Below, piece after piece: positions 1 to 9,050 of a stretch of 64,000 nt of DNA. The DNA comes from Streptomyces sp. CB01249 (GTDB taxonomy: Bacteria > Actinomycetota > Actinomycetes > Streptomycetales > Streptomycetaceae): positions 245,263 to 309,262 of the forward strand of contig NZ_LISW01000009.1 of the NCBI RefSeq assembly GCF_001905735.1, read 5' to 3'. Numbering within the stretch: position 1 is the first letter of the stretch; every line of letters begins with the position of its first letter. The translations under genes were made by a program, and so were the position numbers. The notes under the pieces were generated by a model. The model saw only the letters and a list, made by a program, of their open reading frames with translations. It was not told the origin of the DNA and searched no databases.

Positions 1-3000
1 GACGAAGCGGGCGGCGGTCGGTCCGGGCCGGTTGAGGTAGCCGCGGGCGAGGTTGGGGCCCGAGAGGTAGAGCTCGCCGGTGACGCCGGGCGGGACGGGC
101 CGCAGCCGGTGGTCCAGGACGTAGGCGCGCATGGTGTCGACGGGCCCGCCGATCGGCACCGTCTCGTACGCGGTGTCCGGTGTGGCGGGGACGCGGTGGG
201 CGGTCGCGTCGATGGTGGCCTCGGTCGGGCCGTACAGGTTGTGCACCTCGGTACGCCACAGCGCGGCCGTCTCCTCGGCGAGGGCGCGCGGCAGGGGCTC
301 CCCGCCGCACAGGACGGCGCGCAGCCCGGGCAGGGGCGCGGCGCCGGATGCCTCGGACAGGACGAGCGCGAGGTGCGAGGGCACGAACTGGGCGACGGTG
401 ACGCGGAACCGGCTCATCCAGGAGACCAGCGCCTCCGGCTCCGTGTTGGCTCCGGACGGCAGTACGCACACCTCGGCGCCGTACATCAGTGGCAGCCACA
501 CCTCCCACACGGAGGCGTCGAAGCTGGTGGACGTCCTCGCGAGGACCCGGTCCGCATGAGTGACCGTCAGGTGTCCCGCCATCCAGGCCATGTGGTTGGC
601 CAGGGCGCCATGGGTGACGACCACGCCCTTGGGGCGGCCGGTGGACCCGGAGGTGTAGATGACGTACGCCGGATGCGCCGGGTGGGGTGCGTACGGGAGC
701 GGGTTGGCGGGCGGGAGCGGGGCGTCGACGGCGAGCCGCGGGATGTCGCCGGTGGGCACGTCCCCGGCGGTGAGGACGAGGACGGGGCGCGCGTCGTCCA
801 GCATGTGGCGGATGCGGGCGTGCGGGTAGGCGGGGTCGACGGGCAGGTACGCGGCGCCGGACCGCAGCACGGCCAGCATCGCGGTGACGGTGTGCACGGA
901 GGGCGGCGCGGCGATGGCGACCGTGGTCTCCGGGCCCGCACCGCGCTCGCGCAGGGTGTGGGCGAGGGCATCGGCCCGGGCGTCGAGCTCCGCGTAGGTG
1001 AGGTGGGTGTGCGCGTCACGCACGGCGACGGCTTCCGGCGCACGCAGGGCCTGTCCCCGCACCGCTTCGGGGGCGGTGCGCACCGGCAGGGGCCGGGGCG
1101 CGCCGTGTCCCCGGGCGAGGAGGCCGTCCCGCTCGGCCGGGGTCAGGGGGTCCAGTTCGCCGATGGGGCGGCCGGGGTCGGTGACGGCCTGGGTGAGGAC
1201 GCGGGCGAAGCGGGCGCAGAGGGCGCGGGCGGTGGCGGCGTCGAAGAGGTCGGTGGCGTACTCCAGGTAGCCGCCGATGCCCCCGGCGGCTTCCTCGGCC
1301 TCCGGGCCTCCGGTGGTCTCGGTCAGCGAGAAGGTGAGGTCGAACTTGGAGCCGCCGTGGTGCCGGGAGCGGTCGCGGACGGTGATGCCGGGCAGCTCCG
1401 GTTCGGCCCGGTCCTGGTTCTGGAGGACCAGCATCGTCTGGAAGAGGGGGTGGTGGTCGCCGGAGCGTTCCGGGTTGACGGCCTCCACGATCCGCTCGAA
1501 GGGCAGGTCGCTGTGGCCGAAGGCGGCGATGTCGGACCGCTTGACGCGGTCGAGGAGTTCGCGGAACGCCGGGTCGCCGGAGAGGTCGGTGCGCAGGACG
1601 ACGGTGTTGACGAAGAAGCCGACCAGATCGTCGAGCACTTCGTCGGTGCGCCCGGCGACCGCGGTGCCCAGCGGGATGTCGCTGCCCGCGCCGTGGGCGC
1701 CGAGCGTCACGGCGAGGGCCGCCTGGAGCACCATGAACGGCGTGCATCCCGCGGTGCGGGCGAGCCGGACGAGCGCGGCGTGCGCCGGGGCGGGCAGCTC
1801 GAAGGGGACGGAGGCGCCCCGGTGGCTGGGCACGGCGGGGCGCGGCCGGTCGAGGGGCAGATCGAGCAGCCCGGGGGCGCCGCGCAGCGCCTCCTGCCAG
1901 AAGGCGGTCTGCCGGGCGGCGAGGCTGTCCGGGTCGCCGTCGTCGCCGAGCAGTCGGTGCTGCCAGAGGGTGTAGTCGGCGTACTGCACGCGCAGCGGCG
2001 CCCAGTCCGGGGTGCCCGTGCCCTCGGTCCTGGCCAGGTAGGCGGCGGAGAGGTCGCGGCAGAGCGGGGCGAGGGACCAGCCGTCGGCGACGATGTGGTG
2101 CAGGACGAGGACCAGGACGTGCCGGGCGGGCCCGTGCCGGAGCAGGTGGGCGCGGACGGCGGGGTCCCGGCTCAGGTCGAAGGGCGCGGTGCTCAGGCGG
2201 CGTACCGTCTCCGCCTCCCAGGCGTCGGTGTCCCCGTCGGCCGGGGGGTGTTCGACGGTGAGGGGGACGAGCTTCGCGGCGGCGTCCGCGTCGGTGATCC
2301 GCTGGCGGGGGACGCCGTCGTGCTCGGCGAACACGGTGCGCAGGCTCTCGTGCCGGACGGCCACATCGGCCAGGGCGCCGCGCAGGGCCCCGGCGTCGAG
2401 GGGTCCGTCGAGTTCCAGGACGAGCGGGACGTTGTAGGTGTCGCCGGGCGCCTCGGACCGGTTGAGGAACCAGAGGCGCTGCTGCGCGAAGGACAGCGGC
2501 AGCACCTCGGGCCGGGTCTGCGGTACGAGGACGGGGCGGGCGGCGCCCGCGGTGTCCAGGGCGGCGGCCAGGGAGGCGACCGTGGGGTGGTCGAAGAGGG
2601 TGGCGAGGGCGAGTTCGACGCCGAGGGCGGCCCTGACCCGGCCGGTGAGCCGGGTGGCGAGCAGGGAGTGGCCGCCGAGGGCGAAGAAGCTGTCGTCCAC
2701 TCCGACCGCGCTCACGCCCAGCACGTCCGCGAACAGCCCGGCGAGCACTTCCTCGTACGCGGTGCGCGGTGCCCGGCCGGTGCCGGTGGCGGTCCGGGGC
2801 GCGGGCAGGGCGCGGCGGTCGACCTTGCCGTTGGGGTTGAGGGGCAGGGCGTCGAGGACGACGAAGGCGGACGGCACCATGTACGCGGGGAGCGTGCGCC
2901 CGACGCGGCGGGCCAGCGCGGCGGTGTCGGCGCGGGCTCCGGGGGCGGGCACCACATAGGCGACGAGCCTGGGGTCGCCGGGGGTGTCCTCGCGGACGAC

Positions 3001-5781
3001 GACGCAGGCGCCGCGCACCTCGGGGTCGGTGAGCAGGGCGTACTCGGTCTCGGCCGGTTCGATGCGGAAGCCGCGCAGCTTGACCTGGCCGTCGGCGCGC
3101 CCGACGTACTCGATGTCCCCGGCGGCGGTCCAGCGCACGAGGTCGCCGGTGCGGTACATCCGGCCGCCGGGCGGACCGTAGGGGTCGGCGACGAAGCGGG
3201 CGGCGGTGAGCGCGGCGCGGCCCAGGTAGCCGCGGGCCACGCCGTGCCCGCTCACGTACAGCTCCCCCACCACGCCCGGCGGTACCAGGTCCAGGGTGCC
3301 GTCGAGGACGTACAGGCCCATCCCGTCCAGCGGGCGGCCGATGGGCGGCACGCCGGGAATGTCGGCGGTGACGGGGTGCCGGGTGGCGAAGGTGGTGGTC
3401 TCCGTCGGGCCGTACACGTGCAGGACGCGCGTGCGGGGCGAGGCGGCGGCGACGCGTTGCATGAGGTCGGGGGTGGCGGCCTCGCCACCGGTGGCGACCA
3501 GGCGCAGTCCGGCGAAGACGGCGGGGTCCGCCTCGGCCATCACGTTGAACAGGGCGGTCGTGAGGAACAGCGCGGTGACGCCGTGCCGTTCCGCCGTCTC
3601 GCGGACGGTGCGCGCCTCCAGGACGCCGCCGGGGGCGACGACCACCCGGCCGCCGTTCAGGAGCGGCACCCAGAGCTCGAAGGTGGAGGCGTCGAAGACG
3701 TACGCGGAGTGCATGAGGACGGCGTCGGACACCCCGTCGGTCCAGGCGCTGTCGGCGGCGAGGGCCAGTACGTCGGCGTGGGTGACGCCGACGCCCTTGG
3801 GCAGTCCGGTGGAGCCGGAGGTGAACATGACGTACGCGAGCCGGTCGGGTCTGCTGATCCGGGGCAGCGCTCCGGGCCGTTCCGGCGCACCGTCGAGCAC
3901 CCGGCCGCTCGCGTCCACGACGAGGAGCGGCAGCTGGGCGGCGGCCTCGCGGACCCAGGGTTCGCGGGCGGTCCGCTCGTCGGCGATCAGGGCGCGGACG
4001 CGGGCCGAATCGGCGACACGGCCGAGCCGTTCGGCGGGCCAGGCCGCGTCCATCGGGACGTAGGCGGCGCCCGCGGCGACGGTCGCGAGGGTGGCCGCGG
4101 GCACGGCGGCCGAGCGCCCGAGGAGCACCCCGACGCCCTGCTCGGCACCGATGCCCCAGCCGGTCAGCGCGCTCGCCAGGTCGTCGGCCGCCCGGTCGAG
4201 CTGCCGGTACGAGAGGGTGTGCGTCCCGTCCACGACGGCCGGGGCGTCCGGGGTGCGGCGCGCCTGGTCGCGGAACGCCTCCGGCAGGGTCCGCGCGACG
4301 GCCCGTTCGGGCAGTTCGGTGCCGAGCCCCTGGGCGCGCAGGGCGGGGGCGGTGGATTCGTCCACGAGCGGCAGGTCGCGCAGGGGCAGGGCGGGGTCGG
4401 CGGCGGCCAGGGCGGAGACGAACGACACGACGGCCTGCTCGTGCAGCCGGACGTCCTCGGGGTGGTAGAGGTCGGGGCGGGCGTCGAATCCGATCAACGG
4501 CCCCTTGCCCTCGGCCCGTTCGGAGACGAAGAGGGACAGGTCGTCCACGGGACCGACCGACAGCACCCGGGAGGGCGCGGGGATTCCGGCGAAGTCCCGG
4601 TCGTAGTCGTAGCCCATGATGTTGACGACGATGCCGGTGAGGCGGGACGGGTCGTCGCCCGTGTTCAGTTCGCGGGCGAGCTGTTCGCGCGAGAAGCGGC
4701 GGTGGCGCAGGGCGCCGCGCATCTCGGCCGCGGCCTCACGGACGAGTTCGCCTACGGACATGGTGCCGGTGGGCGTCAGGCGCAGCGGCAGGATGTTGGA
4801 GGTCATGCCGACGATGTGCCGCAGACCGCCGTGCCGGCCGTTGGAGGCGAGGCCCACGGTGACCTCGCGGGTGCCGGTGACCCGGGCGGTGTAGGCGGCG
4901 ACGGCGGCGACGAGGACGGCGCTCCACGTGGTGCGGTGGGCGGCGGCGAGCCGGCGCAGGTCCGCGAAAACCTCGGCGGACAGGGACTCGCCGTTGTGCA
5001 GCCGCAGGCCGGATGCGCCGGGGGCGGCCGGTGCGTCGCCCGCCGGTGCGGGGAGGTCGGTGCGGCGGCGGATGAGGGTCCGGCCGCTGTGCCCGTCGTC
5101 GTCCCCGGTGTCTTCCGGGGCCCGGTCCGCGAACTTGGCGGTCCAGTAGGCGCGGTCGGCGTCGTGGCGGCCGGATTCGCGGTGGGCCGTCTCGTCGGCG
5201 ACGAGGTCGCGCAGGGGCGCGGCGGGCAGCGTGACCTCCGCGAGGTCTTCGCCCTTCACCGCGCGCCCGTAGAGGTCGGCCACGACGCGGGTGAAGACGG
5301 CACCGCCGAGGCCGTCGACGGCTATGTGGTGGAAGCGGACGTACCAGTAGGACAGCCCGGTGCCGGCCCGGAGCAGGGCCATGTGGTGGCGGGGGCGGTG
5401 CAGGGTGTCGGGCGTGGCCATGTCCGTCGCCAGGTAGCGCTCGACCTCGGCGGCGGGGTCGGCGGCCCCGGACACGTCCACGATCCGGAGCCGGCGGGCC
5501 CCGGGTTCGCGGACGACGCGCTGGAGGAGGGTGTCGCCCTCCGTGACGAACTCGAGGTTGAGGCTGTCGCACAGCTCGCAGGCACGGTCGACGGCGGCGG
5601 CGAATAGTGCCTCGTCCAGGTCGCCCCGGATCTCGAAGCATTCACCGACGTTGTATTTCGGGCTGTCGGGGTCGACGAGTTGCCCGTACCAGACGCCCTG
5701 CTGGGCTGCGGTCGTCCCGAAGAACTCTTCGGGAGCGGATTCAGGAGCGGATTCCGGGGAGACAGAGCCGTTTTCGCGCAT
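1..5781 (-). CDS. Non-ribosomal peptide synthetase, C-A-T-C-A, 3' end cut by the window
   Basis: The frame runs without a stop from ATG 5781 to base 1 (1,927 codons), so the C-terminus lies outside the window. Domains by motif: condensation domain 1 with HHIAVDG near residue 151; adenylation domain 1 with its P-loop near 650 and FDASTFE at 696-702; carrier domain with LGGHSLL, phosphopantetheine serine at 1039; condensation domain 2 with HHIVADG near 1228; adenylation domain 2 with TSGSTGRPKG near 1709 and FDASVWE near 1755. Hand alignment to the GrsA/EntF pocket gives D-A-F-F-A-G-V-T-F for A1, close to known Ile/Val codes, and D-A-W-Q-L-G-L-I-D for A2, close to the Gln code. These substrates are inferences. 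The protein starts with a C domain, so it either takes an intermediate from another synthetase or begins with an acyl group. The product is unknown. An mbtH gene lies 438 bases upstream. Confidence 0.95.
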   Translation of the reverse strand, partial: MRENGSVSPESAPESAPEEFFGTTAAQQGVWYGQLVDPDSPKYNVGECFEIRGDLDEALFAAAVDRACELCDSLNLEFVTEGDTLLQRVVREPGARRLRIVDVSGAADPAAEVERYLATDMATPDTLHRPRHHMALLRAGTGLSYWYVRFHHIAVDGLGGAVFTRVVADLYGRAVKGEDLAEVTLPAAPLRDLVADETAHRESGRHDADRAYWTAKFADRAPEDTGDDDGHSGRTLIRRRTDLPAPAGDAPAAPGASGLRLHNGESLSAEVFADLRRLAAAHRTTWSAVLVAAVAAYTARVTGTREVTVGLASNGRHGGLRHIVGMTSNILPLRLTPTGTMSVGELVREAAAEMRGALRHRRFSREQLARELNTGDDPSRLTGIVVNIMGYDYDRDFAGIPAPSRVLSVGPVDDLSLFVSERAEGKGPLIGFDARPDLYHPEDVRLHEQAVVSFVSALAAADPALPLRDLPLVDESTAPALRAQGLGTELPERAVARTLPEAFRDQARRTPDAPAVVDGTHTLSYRQLDRAADDLASALTGWGIGAEQGVGVLLGRSAAVPAATLATVAAGAAYVPMDAAWPAERLGRVADSARVRALIADERTAREPWVREAAAQLPLLVVDASGRVLDGAPERPGALPRISRPDRLAYVMFTSGSTGLPKGVGVTHADVLALAADSAWTDGVSDAVLMHSAYVFDASTFELWVPLLNGGRVVVAPGGVLEARTVRETAERHGVTALFLTTALFNVMAEADPAVFAGLRLVATGGEAATPDLMQRVAAASPRTRVLHVYGPTETTTFATRHPVTADIPGVPPIGRPLDGMGLYVLDGTLDLVPPGVVGELYVSGHGVARGYLGRAALTAARFVADPYGPPGGRMYRTGDLVRWTAAGDIEYVGRADGQVKLRGFRIEPAETEYALLTDPEVRGACVVVREDTPGDPRLVAYVVPAPGARADTAALARRVGRTLPAYMVPSAFVVLDALPLNPNGKVDRRALPAPRTATGTGRAPRTAYEEVLAGLFADVLGVSAVGVDDSFFALGGHSLLATRLTGRVRAALGVELALATLFDHPTVASLAAALDTAGAARPVLVPQTRPEVLPLSFAQQRLWFLNRSEAPGDTYNVPLVLELDGPLDAGALRGALADVAVRHESLRTVFAEHDGVPRQRITDADAAAKLVPLTVEHPPADGDTDAWEAETVRRLSTAPFDLSRDPAVRAHLLRHGPARHVLVLVLHHIVADGWSLAPLCRDLSAAYLARTEGTGTPDWAPLRVQYADYTLWQHRLLGDDGDPDSLAARQTAFWQEALRGAPGLLDLPLDRPRPAVPSHRGASVPFELPAPAHAALVRLARTAGCTPFMVLQAALAVTLGAHGAGSDIPLGTAVAGRTDEVLDDLVGFFVNTVVLRTDLSGDPAFRELLDRVKRSDIAAFGHSDLPFERIVEAVNPERSGDHHPLFQTMLVLQNQDRAEPELPGITVRDRSRHHGGSKFDLTFSLTETTGGPEAEEAAGGIGGYLEYATDLFDAATARALCARFARVLTQAVTDPGRPIGELDPLTPAERDGLLARGHGAPRPLPVRTAPEAVRGQALRAPEAVAVRDAHTHLTYAELDARADALAHTLRERGAGPETTVAIAAPPSVHTVTAMLAVLRSGAAYLPVDPAYPHARIRHMLDDARPVLVLTAGDVPTGDIPRLAVDAPLPPANPLPYAPHPAHPAYVIYTSGSTGRPKGVVVTHGALANHMAWMAGHLTVTHADRVLARTSTSFDASVWEVWLPLMYGAEVCVLPSGANTEPEALVSWMSRFRVTVAQFVPSHLALVLSEASGAAPLPGLRAVLCGGEPLPRALAEETAALWRTEVHNLYGPTEATIDATAHRVPATPDTAYETVPIGGPVDTMRAYVLDHRLRPVPPGVTGELYLSGPNLARGYLNRPGPTAARFV

Positions 5782-5941
5782 GCCGGGACACACCTTCGGG
5801 GAGAGCTTTCGGGGGGACGAAGAGGGCAGGACGAAGCCGGCCGTGCCGGTGCGGCGTCCATGGCCGACAACGGGCGGGTAATAGCGAGGAGAAGGTCACC
5901 GGCCCCGGGCATCGGGCACCGCGGGACCGGCTTCCCGTTCC

Positions 5942-5967
5942 GAAAACCGGGAGCGGGCTCGGTTTTC
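5942..5967. repeat. Perfect 8-bp inverted repeat in the NRPS leader
   Basis: GAAAACCG at 5942-5949 is mirrored by CGGTTTTC at 5960-5967 across a 10-base loop. It lies between mbtH and the NRPS start and would be transcribed with them. No U tract follows on the minus strand, so it looks more like an operator or mRNA structure than an intrinsic terminator. Confidence 0.5.
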
Positions 5968-5998
5968 TGCGCTTATCGAGGACAGGCCGGCGCACGGC

Positions 5999-6059
5999 CC
6001 ATCAATGCGGTCCGTCGACACAGTCCATCAATGCAGCCCGTCACTGCAGTCCATCAATG
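5999..6059. repeat. Three CCATCAATG repeats at exact 26-bp spacing
   Basis: CCATCAATG begins at 5999, 6025 and 6051. The bases between copies are also largely alike (both units end in CAGT or GCAGT), so this is about 2.4 copies of a degenerate 26-bp tandem repeat. It lies between mbtH and the NRPS gene. The regular spacing of about 2.5 helical turns suggests a regulator-binding array, but no binding protein can be named. Confidence 0.6.
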
Positions 6060-6219
6060 AGGGAAATAAAGCCGCGTGACAGCGGTATGAACATTTCCCG
6101 CCGGAGTGTGATCGATCGCAAGCCGGGACTGATCGACTTTGCCCGGATGGGAACGACATCGATCGAATGGATCGCGCGCGGCCTGCGGACCGTAACGGCC
6201 TGCCGACCCGCGCGCCGCG

Positions 6220-6438
6220 CTACCCGGCGTCGGCCTCCATCGCCCGGACCAGGCCTGCGGGCCGCATGTCCGTCCACGTGGCCTCGATGGCGTCGAGACA
6301 CTCCTGTCGCGAACCCTCCGGACCGCCGACGCTCCAGCCGCCCGGAACCTCGATGTGCGCCGGCCACAGCGAATACTGCCCCTCGCCGTTCACCAGCGTC
6401 ACGAACCGGCCCGACTCGTCATCGAAAGGATTGGTCAC
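6220..6438 (-). CDS. MbtH-like NRPS chaperone
   Basis: This 72-residue protein has the complete MbtH signature: NPFDD near the start, then SLWP, the PGGW segment, and E-C-x(6)-W-x-D-x-RP near the end. MbtH proteins bind NRPS adenylation domains and are needed for their solubility or activity, so the likely partner is the NRPS encoded just downstream on the same strand. GTG 6438 is chosen because it gives the standard MTNPFDD start and follows a GGGGGGAC ribosome binding site. The frame stays open further upstream, but that extension does not match the family. mbtH genes usually sit tightly against their NRPS; here 438 bases with repeats intervene. Confidence 0.93.
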   Translation of the reverse strand: MTNPFDDESGRFVTLVNGEGQYSLWPAHIEVPGGWSVGGPEGSRQECLDAIEATWTDMRPAGLVRAMEADAG

Positions 6439-7014
6439 GACTGTCCCCCCACTTGTTTTCCCACATGCCACCGCATGTTCCACAGATATATGCGGGCCTG
6501 CCGCACGGATTCACCGCTCCCCCGCCATCGGACCACCCGTCCCCACCGCGCAAGTCCGGCCGCATGGACCGGAGATACGTTACGCCTCGGGATACCGGCG
6601 TGATGCCGATGGCCGGCCGGTCATCCGGCTTCGCCCGTTCACGCCAATCACCATAGAGGACCGCCGACAGCCCAAGAGTCGAATTCGGCCCATTACTTAT
6701 CAGCCCGCACGGCCGCGACGAGCGGGAAGGCCGGCCGGAGACATATGCCAGGCCCGCTCCCCCGGAAATTTTCAGCCACCCGATGTCCCGATTGTGCGCA
6801 TTTAACTAAATACGACCCGCGCACATTCGGATAACCGCCGGCGTACACCCCCTCATTCGCGGGCACGCGCCGAACGCATCGCGCTCCCGTGCGCCGGGTG
6901 CGCGCCCCATTCGAAATCAATGGCCATTTCCCTCACCCTGCGTCATGTTCCGGGCCGTGGCGCGGGCGCCCACCCGGCGGGGACGGCCGGCCCCGCATGC
7001 GATACGAATGCCGG
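6439..7014. other. Intergenic region between mbtH and thpR
   Basis: I see no convincing gene in these 576 bases. Short frames on both strands lack ribosome binding sites and family motifs. The stretch around 6640-6860 is richer in A and T than its surroundings. The region separates divergent genes, so it should hold the promoters of mbtH (minus) and thpR (plus), but no clear -10/-35 pair could be assigned. Confidence 0.5.
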
Positions 7015-7626
7015 GTGACCGAAGAGACCCCGCCCGCGACCGTGCGCGTGTTCATCGCCCTCGCCCCGCCCGACCCGGCGAAGGACGAGCTGGCCCGGGT
7101 ACTGCGCCCCGCCTACGCGACGCACCCGCAGGTGCGGTGGAACCGGGTGGAGGACTGGCACATCACCCTGGCGTTCCTGGGCGCGCTCCCGGTGGACACC
7201 GTTCCGCTGCTCCGTCCGCCGCTGGCCGCCCTCGCCGCGTCCCACCCCGCTCCGCGCCTGGCGCTGCACGGCGGCGGCACGTTCGACGAGCGGGTGGCGT
7301 GGAGCGGGATCGCCGGCGACCTCGAAGGACTGCACCGGCTCGCCGACGGCGTACGGGCCGTGGTCCGCGACTGCGGGATCGCCCTGGAGACCCGGCCGCT
7401 GCGCCCCCATCTGACGCTCGCCCGGGTGCGCCGGGGCGACCACACGTCGGCCGGGGAGATCGCCGCGCTGCTGACCGAGTTCCGCGGCCGCCCGTGGCCC
7501 GCCGAACGCCTGCATCTGGTCGGCAGCAACGCGGGGAACGGCCCCGGGCAGATCCGATACCGCGACATCGAGGCGTGGCCGCTCGGCACGGCTTCCGGGA
7601 TCACGGCGCCGCCCGCACGTCCCTGA
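7015..7626 (+). CDS. thpR: RNA 2',3'-cyclic phosphodiesterase (ThpR/LigT family)
   Basis: The 2H phosphoesterase fold is marked by two H-x-T-x motifs, HITLAFLG and HLTLARV, which supply the catalytic histidines. Family members open 2',3'-cyclic phosphates on RNA ends to 2'-phosphates. The length (203 residues) and the N-terminal VRVFIALAPP segment are typical. GTG 7015 is chosen because it places this strand close to the N-terminus; ATG 6997 is an in-frame alternative preceded by GGGGAC. The gene appears monocistronic and precedes the hemerythrin-like gene by 138 bases. The family call is firm; the physiological RNA substrate is not known. Confidence 0.9.
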   Translation: MTEETPPATVRVFIALAPPDPAKDELARVLRPAYATHPQVRWNRVEDWHITLAFLGALPVDTVPLLRPPLAALAASHPAPRLALHGGGTFDERVAWSGIAGDLEGLHRLADGVRAVVRDCGIALETRPLRPHLTLARVRRGDHTSAGEIAALLTEFRGRPWPAERLHLVGSNAGNGPGQIRYRDIEAWPLGTASGITAPPARP

Positions 7627-7764
7627 GGACGGGCCCGCCGGACCGTTACGCCAGCCTGACCGGAGTGGGGCGTGGCTCCGTGTGTTGGTGAGGTTCGGGG
7701 GTACCGCTGTGGAACGGTGAGCCTGACTTGGGCGCGCACCACACGAGCGGAGAGGGTTGCACTC

Positions 7765-8325
7765 ATGGGACACGGCGGGAACGTGATCGCGGAGCTCACC
7801 ACGGACCACCGCGAGGTAGACGAACTGTTCGCGAAGATCGAGGCTCAGCCGGTCGGCGACGAGCAGCGCAGGAAGCTCGCCGACGAGCTGACGATCGAGC
7901 TGGTCCGGCATTCCGTGGCGGAGGAGATGCACCTCTACCCGGTGGTCCGGCGGTTCGTGGACGACGGCGACGACATGGCCGACGAGGAGCTGGAGGACCA
8001 CGCCAGGATGGAGCAGCACCTCAAGGAGCTGGAGGGGCTGCCGGCGGACGACCCGCAGTTCGACCACCTGGTGGCGCAGCTCAAGCTCGAAGTGACCAAG
8101 CACGTGCGCGACGAGGAGAACCGGCTCTTCCCGCTCCTGGCTGCGGCCGTCTCCCCGGAGACCCTGGACCAGCTGGGCGAGAAGGTGCGCGCGGCGAAGA
8201 AGACCGCGCCGACGCGTCCGCACCCGTCCATGCCCGACACTCCGCCCGGCAACAAGATCCTGGGCCCCGGCGCCGGTCTGGTCGACCGGGCCCGCGACCT
8301 CCTGAGCGGTCGCGGCAAGGGCTGA
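7765..8325 (+). CDS. Hemerythrin-domain protein
   Basis: A 186-residue soluble protein whose first about 135 residues form a hemerythrin HHE four-helix bundle: TDHREVDELF, then LVRHSVAEEMHLYPVV, the EDHARMEQHLKEL helix and KHVRDEENRLFPLL. The His and Glu residues could bind a di-iron centre that senses or handles O2, NO or redox signals. A basic, proline-containing tail (about 145-186) follows. ATG 7765 follows GGAGAGG about ten bases upstream. In streptomycetes such proteins are often linked to stress or envelope functions; nothing here names the ligand. Confidence 0.9.
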   Translation: MGHGGNVIAELTTDHREVDELFAKIEAQPVGDEQRRKLADELTIELVRHSVAEEMHLYPVVRRFVDDGDDMADEELEDHARMEQHLKELEGLPADDPQFDHLVAQLKLEVTKHVRDEENRLFPLLAAAVSPETLDQLGEKVRAAKKTAPTRPHPSMPDTPPGNKILGPGAGLVDRARDLLSGRGKG

Positions 8326-8380
8326 AGCCCCCGGCGCCCCCGCTCCCGGCGCCCTCGGCTCCCCGACGCCTCCCCCGGTC

Positions 8381-8908
8381 TCAGCAGGCGCGGGCCGGGC
8401 CGAGGCGCAGTCGGTCGAGCAGGTCCGCGTGGTGGAGGCGGGCTATCGGCTCCAGCAGGTCGGGGTGGCGCAGCAGTGCGGTGGCGGCCAGGTCGTGCGC
8501 GCTGGGCGCGGTCAGGCGGCGGAACTCGGCGGGTCCTGTCCCCCCGTGCTCGGTTTCTTCGAGCGCCCTCACCGCCTCCTTCGCCGCGTCGGGCGCGGTG
8601 AGCAGATGCGCGGCCCAGCTGGCGACCACCTCGTCCACCCAGCTGCGCCAGGCCAGGTCCGCCGGACCGGCCGCCGCCCGGCCGTGGCCGCCGGTGACCT
8701 CGTCCAGGTGGGCGGATCCGCCGGGGCCGGTCAGGACCACGAGCGCGGCGTCCAGGTCGGTCGGGTAGCGGAGCCAGGTGGCGACCGTGACGGCCTGGCG
8801 GGCCTGCGCCTCGGCCAGGGCGGCGGTGAGCGGGCCCCCGCCGGCCGGGAACGCGCGGGTCAGCCACTGGGTGGTGGCGGCGATGAGCGGGGCAAGGTCT
8901 GCGGGCAT
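8381..8908 (-). CDS. Conserved-looking hypothetical protein, 175 residues
   Basis: ATG 8908 follows a good ribosome binding site (GAGGGGAC, about eight bases away) and the frame shows strong GC codon-position bias, so the gene looks real. The protein is rich in Ala and Leu and seems helical and soluble, with several LLxxHxDLL-like helical segments near the C-terminus. I see no signal peptide, membrane segment or catalytic motif and do not recognise a family. It is divergent from the FAD-Rieske oxidoreductase, with 142 bases between the starts, so the two could share control. Confidence 0.7.
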   Translation of the reverse strand: MPADLAPLIAATTQWLTRAFPAGGGPLTAALAEAQARQAVTVATWLRYPTDLDAALVVLTGPGGSAHLDEVTGGHGRAAAGPADLAWRSWVDEVVASWAAHLLTAPDAAKEAVRALEETEHGGTGPAEFRRLTAPSAHDLAATALLRHPDLLEPIARLHHADLLDRLRLGPARAC

Positions 8909-9050
8909 CGGGGCGTCCCCTCGGGTGCTGGATCGCCGTGCAGCGTACTGCGCCCCTCCCCGGCCCCCGTATGACGCAGAGCACCTTCCGGCCGTGGTGT
9001 GCGTCATGACCGGCGACACCCCGGGTTCTGAGCGATTGGGAGAGCACACG

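Noticed and set aside
109..5607. Very long open frame on the plus strand over the NRPS
   Set aside because: It is the shadow of the real minus-strand NRPS caused by GC-rich codon bias. Its translation is Gly/Arg/Val-rich without domains, while the minus frame contains complete NRPS motifs.
6693..6920. 75-codon minus-strand frame in the mbtH-thpR gap
   Set aside because: No ribosome binding site, no recognisable motif, atypical composition.
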